Source of the DNA: an uncultured Oscillospiraceae bacterium | GTDB lineage: Bacteria; Bacillota; Clostridia; Oscillospirales; Oscillospiraceae | NCBI GenBank assembly: GCA_934589665.1 | Contig: CAKTOJ010000079.1 | Span: 1 to 8,033, forward strand | Length of the DNA stretch: 8,033 bases | Reading direction: 5' to 3' | Notes under the pieces: model-generated | Told to the model about the DNA's origin: nothing | Seen by the model: only the letters and a program-made list of their open reading frames with translations | Databases searched by the model: none | Shown here: positions 5,361 to 8,033 of the stretch, piece after piece | Layout: each line of letters starts with the position of its first letter | How positions within the stretch are numbered: position 1 is the first letter of the stretch | Translations under genes and position numbers: made by a program

Positions 5361-6737
5361 ATGAATCCCGATAAGACCTTTCTCGGCACAGAGCCGATCG
5401 GAAAGCTGCTGCTCAGGCTCGCCATCCCCACCGTGATCGCGCAGCTGGTCAACATGCTCTACAATATCGTCGACCGCATCTACATCGGCCACATGCCCGG
5501 CGACGGCGACCTTGCGCTCACCGGTGTTGGGGTGTGCCTGCCGCTGATTCTCATTGTCTCAGCCTTTGCCGCGCTCGTCGCCTCCGGCGGCGCACCGCGC
5601 GCTTCGATCTGCATGGGTAAGCAGGAGCATGGCACGGCCGAACAGATCCTCGGCGGCTGCTTTGCCCTCCAGCTGTGCATCTCCGCCGCACTCACCGCCG
5701 CACTGCTGCTCTGGAGCCGCGGCTTGCTGCTGGCGTTCGGCGCAAGCGAAAATACCATCGGCTACGCCGCAGATTATATGAGCATTTACGCTGTTGGCAC
5801 GGTATTTGTCCAGCTCACGCTCGGTCTCAACGCCTTCATCACCGCGCAGGGCTTCGCCTCCATCGGCATGCGCACCGTGCTCATCGGCGCGGTGACCAAC
5901 ATCATCCTTGACCCCGTGTTCATTTACGCACTGCATATGGGCGTGCGCGGAGCGGCGCTGGCAACCGTTCTCTCACAGGGGCTCTCCTGCGTATGGGTGC
6001 TGTGTTTCCTGACCGGGAAAAAGACGCTGCTGCGTCTGAAAAGAGAGAACGTCCGTCTCTCCCCCTCTCTCGTGCTTCCCTGCGTCGCGCTCGGCTCCGC
6101 CACCTTCATCATGCAGGCGAGCGAGAGCGTCATTTCCGTGTGCTTCAACTCCTCCCTGCTCAAATACGGCGGCGACCTTGCTGTGGGCGCCATGACCATT
6201 CTCTCGAGCGTCATGCAGTTCGCCATGCTGCCTCTTCAGGGCATTGCACAGGGTTCGCAGCCCATCACAAGCTATAACTACGGCGCGCGCAATGCCGGCC
6301 GTGTCCGCCAGACCTTCCGGCTGCTCGTTAAGGTCTGCCTGTGCTATTCCGTCTCGCTCTGGCTGGTGATCCAACTCTTCCCCGGTCTATTTGCCCGGCT
6401 GTTCACGCCGAACGCCGAGCTGATCGACTTCACCGTAACCGCGCTGCGCGTCTACTGCGGCGCACTGTTCCTCTTCGGTATCCAAATCGCCTGCCAGATG
6501 ACCTTTGTCTCCATCGGCGCGGCGGGCTGTTCGATCATCGTGGCTGTGCTGCGCAAGTTCGTGCTGCTTCTGCCGCTGATCTTCCTCATGCCGCATCTGA
6601 TGGCCGACCAGACCATGGCGGTCTATGCGGCCGAGCCTGTGGCGGACACCATCGCCGTCACCTGCACGGCTGTTCTCTTCGCCGTCCAGTTCCGAAAGGC
6701 TTTGCGGAAGCTGGACAGCGATCCCCTCGGCGCCTAA
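5361..6737 (+). CDS. MATE family efflux transporter (MepA-like)
   Basis: A 458-residue inner-membrane protein with about 12 hydrophobic segments in two homologous halves, the normal MATE size. It would export drugs or metabolites in exchange for Na+ or H+. Family signatures: LAIPTVIAQLVNMLYNIVDR (20-39), IYIGH, the loop ASGGAPRASICMGK (74-87), NIILDPVFIYAL (180-191), and in the second half PLQGIAQGSQPITSYNYGAR (291-310). These match the MepA/NorM-like Firmicutes group; the substrate cannot be read. The ribosome binding site AAGGAAGAG (about 5346-5354) lies in the last codons of the preceding HAD gene, and only 3 nt separate the genes, so they form an operon ending at the terminator at 6743. 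A lysine/arginine-rich loop (219-232) connects the halves. Confidence 0.95.
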   Translation: MNPDKTFLGTEPIGKLLLRLAIPTVIAQLVNMLYNIVDRIYIGHMPGDGDLALTGVGVCLPLILIVSAFAALVASGGAPRASICMGKQEHGTAEQILGGCFALQLCISAALTAALLLWSRGLLLAFGASENTIGYAADYMSIYAVGTVFVQLTLGLNAFITAQGFASIGMRTVLIGAVTNIILDPVFIYALHMGVRGAALATVLSQGLSCVWVLCFLTGKKTLLRLKRENVRLSPSLVLPCVALGSATFIMQASESVISVCFNSSLLKYGGDLAVGAMTILSSVMQFAMLPLQGIAQGSQPITSYNYGARNAGRVRQTFRLLVKVCLCYSVSLWLVIQLFPGLFARLFTPNAELIDFTVTALRVYCGALFLFGIQIACQMTFVSIGAAGCSIIVAVLRKFVLLLPLIFLMPHLMADQTMAVYAAEPVADTIAVTCTAVLFAVQFRKALRKLDSDPLGA

Positions 6738-6742
6738 ATTCA

Positions 6743-6787
6743 AAAAAGGAGCTGCCCGCCAAATGCGGGCAGCTCCTTTTTCTTTTT
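6743..6787. terminator. Bidirectional intrinsic terminator between the MATE gene and cysE
   Basis: Arms 6743-6759 and 6765-6781 pair perfectly over 17 bp around a 5-nt loop, with core GGAGCTGCCCGC. On the plus strand the stem runs into TTTTTCTTTTT for the MATE operon; on the minus strand into TTTTTT for the serine acetyltransferase gene. It sits 5 nt after one stop codon and about 16 nt from the other, serving both convergent units. Confidence 0.93.
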
Positions 6788-6802
6788 CCGAATTACGCTT
6801 CG

Positions 6803-7693
6803 TCAAAACCGGCCGCCCTTGGTGCGGAAGGTCATCTCCGGCTTTTTGATGCTCACCTTCGTATCGCTCTCGACCGATTCGGTCACAAAGGCATTGCCGC
6901 CGATGACGACGTTGTCGCCCACCTCGGTCGCACCGCCGAGCAGCGTCGCGCCGGCATAGATCGTCACATCGCTGCCGATCTTCGGGTGGCGGCGCGTGCC
7001 AGGCGCGGAGGAATGATGCATGGCCGCCGGCGACATGGCGCCGAGCGTCACGCCCTGATAAAGCTGCACACGGTCGCCGATCACGGTTGTCTCGCCAACA
7101 ACCACGCCGGTACCGTGGTCGATAGAGAAATACTCACCGATGGTCGCACCCGGGTTGATGTCGATTCCCGTCTGAGAATGGGCATACTCGGTCATGATGC
7201 GCGGGAGCATCGGCACCTTTTCAAGGTAGAGCTCGTGCGCGATGCGGTAAATAAAAATGGCAAACATGCCCGGATAGGACAAAATGATCTCCTGCCGGCT
7301 CGAGGCCGCGGGGTCGCCGTTATAGTTCGCGCTCAGATCCTTGAGCAGCAACTCCTGAATGCGCGGCAGACGCTCCATCATTGCCGTGCAGACCTCCTCC
7401 GCGCGTCGCTGTCCCTCCTCTCCCTCGGGCATAACCAGCTCGACCTGACACAGCAGCTTATCGTAAACATGTCCCATGAGCAGCGCGCTGTACTGCTCCG
7501 GCGGAAGCTTTAAAAGATCCCGGTCACCGTAATAGGCCGGAAAAAGGATCTTCTGGAAGTCACGGATGATCTCAATGACTGCCGCGCGGCTCGGCAGACG
7601 CAATGCGTCGCCATACATCAAAATATCGCTTTTCCGGTAGTTCTCCGCCACACGCGCGGCAGCGGAACGAATGATCTCACTTCTATCGGACAT
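6803..7693 (-). CDS. cysE: Serine O-acetyltransferase (CysE/EpsC type)
   Basis: It transfers acetyl from acetyl-CoA to L-serine giving O-acetylserine, the substrate of cysteine synthase. The 296-residue protein has an alpha-helical N-terminal domain (about 1-165, ending RIAHELYLEKVPMLPRIMTEYAHSQTG) and a left-handed beta-helix of hexapeptide repeats (about 177-275). D178 in GIDINPGA and H193 in IDHGTGVVVGETTVIGD correspond to the catalytic Asp-His pair of CysE; RRHPKIGSDVTIYAGATLLGG (234-254) is also conserved. An insertion, SPAAMHHSSAPGT (221-233), precedes RRHPKIG; similar insertions occur in the long clostridial/Bacteroidetes group often labelled EpsC. The end is KKPEMTFRTKGGRF instead of the usual GVPAR tail. 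ATG 7693 follows AGGGGG at about 10 nt. No cysteine synthase lies beside it; CoA made via coaW feeds its co-substrate, but that link is only metabolic. Confidence 0.93.
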   Translation of the reverse strand: MSDRSEIIRSAAARVAENYRKSDILMYGDALRLPSRAAVIEIIRDFQKILFPAYYGDRDLLKLPPEQYSALLMGHVYDKLLCQVELVMPEGEEGQRRAEEVCTAMMERLPRIQELLLKDLSANYNGDPAASSRQEIILSYPGMFAIFIYRIAHELYLEKVPMLPRIMTEYAHSQTGIDINPGATIGEYFSIDHGTGVVVGETTVIGDRVQLYQGVTLGAMSPAAMHHSSAPGTRRHPKIGSDVTIYAGATLLGGATEVGDNVVIGGNAFVTESVESDTKVSIKKPEMTFRTKGGRF

Positions 7694-7833
7694 TTATTTA
7701 TTCCCCCTGATCCAATTGGTATGACAGTCCGCACCCGTCATTCGGCGGCAGCGGCGCTGTGTTTTCTTTTTGTCTCCGCACATTCCGTCATGCGGTGCGC
7801 GGCCATTTCCTGATTTTTCACAGTAAATCAATA
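7694..7833 (-). promoter_or_regulatory. Leader of the serine acetyltransferase mRNA, about 140 nt
   Basis: From the predicted start near 7833 to the ATG at 7693 there is no convincing gene. On the minus strand it holds a small reading frame (7806-7738, 22 codons, one Cys codon at position 9, weak ribosome binding site only 2 nt from its ATG) and two related segments at 7728-7740 and 7775-7790 (TCCGCAC followed by CGTCA with a 1- or 4-nt insert, plus-strand reading). I see no T-box sequence and no SAM-riboswitch pattern. The length leaves room for regulation, but none is demonstrated. Confidence 0.4.
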
Positions 7834-7839
7834 GGGTTT

Positions 7840-7868
7840 ATTATATGCTCCGTTCCTCCGCTTTGCAA
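7840..7868 (-). promoter_or_regulatory. Sigma-A-type promoter of the serine acetyltransferase gene
   Basis: On the minus strand TTGCAA (7868-7863), 17-nt spacer, TATAAT (7845-7840). The -10 is perfect consensus and the -35 matches four of six bases. Confidence 0.65.
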
Positions 7869-7904
7869 TATTTTTCTTACCGTCCTCGAGCCCGCTGACA
7901 AAAA

Positions 7905-7934
7905 GTTTGGAAATACCTCTTGCATTTTCCAAAC
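7905..7934. repeat. Inverted repeat overlapping the tRNA-Arg -35 region
   Basis: GTTTGGAAA (7905-7913), 12-nt spacer, TTTCCAAAC (7926-7934): perfect 9-bp arms. The spacer and right arm cover the proposed -35 box of tRNA-Arg. No T-run follows, so it is not an obvious terminator. Confidence 0.5.
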
Positions 7935-7948
7935 GAGTGTGCTATAGT
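7920..7948 (+). promoter_or_regulatory. Probable promoter of tRNA-Arg
   Basis: TTGCAT (7920-7925), 17-nt spacer, TATAGT (7943-7948). The -10 matches five of six bases; the -35 keeps only the TTG core. Start would be near 7955, about 17 nt ahead of the tRNA. Other tRNAs may follow past the window edge (inference). Confidence 0.5.
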
Positions 7949-7971
7949 AATCAAGCTGTCTGAAAGGACAT

Positions 7972-8033
7972 GCGCCGTTAGCTCAGCTGGATAGAGCGTC
8001 TGGCTACGGACCAGAAGGCCGGGGGTTCGAATC
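7972..8033 (+). tRNA. tRNA-Arg (anticodon ACG), 3' end cut by window
   Basis: The acceptor 5' strand GCGCCGT (7972-7978) is followed by TA, the D arm GCTC-AGCTGGATA-GAGC, and the anticodon arm TCTGG-CTACGGA-CCAGA with anticodon ACG at 8006-8008 (A34 would be edited to inosine and read CGU, CGC, CGA). Variable loop AGGCC and the T arm GGGGG-TTCGAAT begin before the sequence ends, so the 3' T-stem strand, acceptor strand and CCA are not seen. Confidence 0.93.

Noticed and set aside
6341..7513. 390-residue plus-strand reading frame crossing the MATE end, terminator and antisense cysE
   Set aside because: It would read through the strong bidirectional terminator and overlaps two well-supported genes in other frames.
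7694..7840. T-box leader for the serine acetyltransferase gene
   Set aside because: No match to the conserved T-box antiterminator sequence and no terminator hairpin with a T-run before the gene; the leader is also shorter than usual T-boxes.
7759..7947. 62-residue plus-strand frame in the region between cysE and tRNA-Arg
   Set aside because: No ribosome binding site, no recognisable family, and it overlaps both proposed promoters.

Overview
The window looks like a piece of chromosome from a GC-rich, low-copy-tRNA-cluster type Firmicute, most likely a Clostridia member of the Oscillospiraceae/Ruminococcaceae kind. The reasons are the strong AGGAGG-like ribosome binding sites, sigma-A-type promoters, a type II pantothenate kinase, the Firmicutes-type cardiolipin synthase, and tRNA genes with encoded CCA. 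The lineage call is inference from gene style, not from a marker gene. Everything is tightly packed and intact apart from the two genes cut by the window ends. No mobile element, CRISPR array or phage gene was seen.

Left part (1-3393, minus strand): an apparent three-gene operon reads leftward, pncB (nicotinate phosphoribosyltransferase, NAD salvage), cls (cardiolipin synthase), and a MogA/MoaB-type molybdenum cofactor gene that runs off the left edge. The last two are probably translationally coupled.

Middle (3394-4600): a 160-bp divergent control region holds back-to-back promoters for pncB and for a rightward type II pantothenate kinase (coaW), with a short inverted repeat between the two -35 boxes. 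So the first steps of two vitamin-derived cofactor routes (nicotinate to NAD, pantothenate to CoA) share one control region. After coaW comes tRNA-Gln(CTG) with a consensus promoter, inverted repeats around its -35 box and at its 5' leader, and a perfect intrinsic terminator.

Right part (4635-6787): a two-gene operon encodes a YjjG/YfnB-like HAD nucleotidase and a MATE efflux pump, separated by 3 nt, ending at a strong bidirectional terminator shared with the convergent serine O-acetyltransferase gene (cysE/epsC type, minus strand, 6803-7693). The serine acetyltransferase has a leader of about 140 nt. Its promoter diverges from that of a tRNA-Arg(ACG) gene cut by the right edge.

Most of the window is metabolic housekeeping. 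I do not see a convincing undescribed system. The best leads are regulatory (inverted repeats at three promoter regions), an unusual first base pair in tRNA-Gln, and the nucleotidase-efflux pair.
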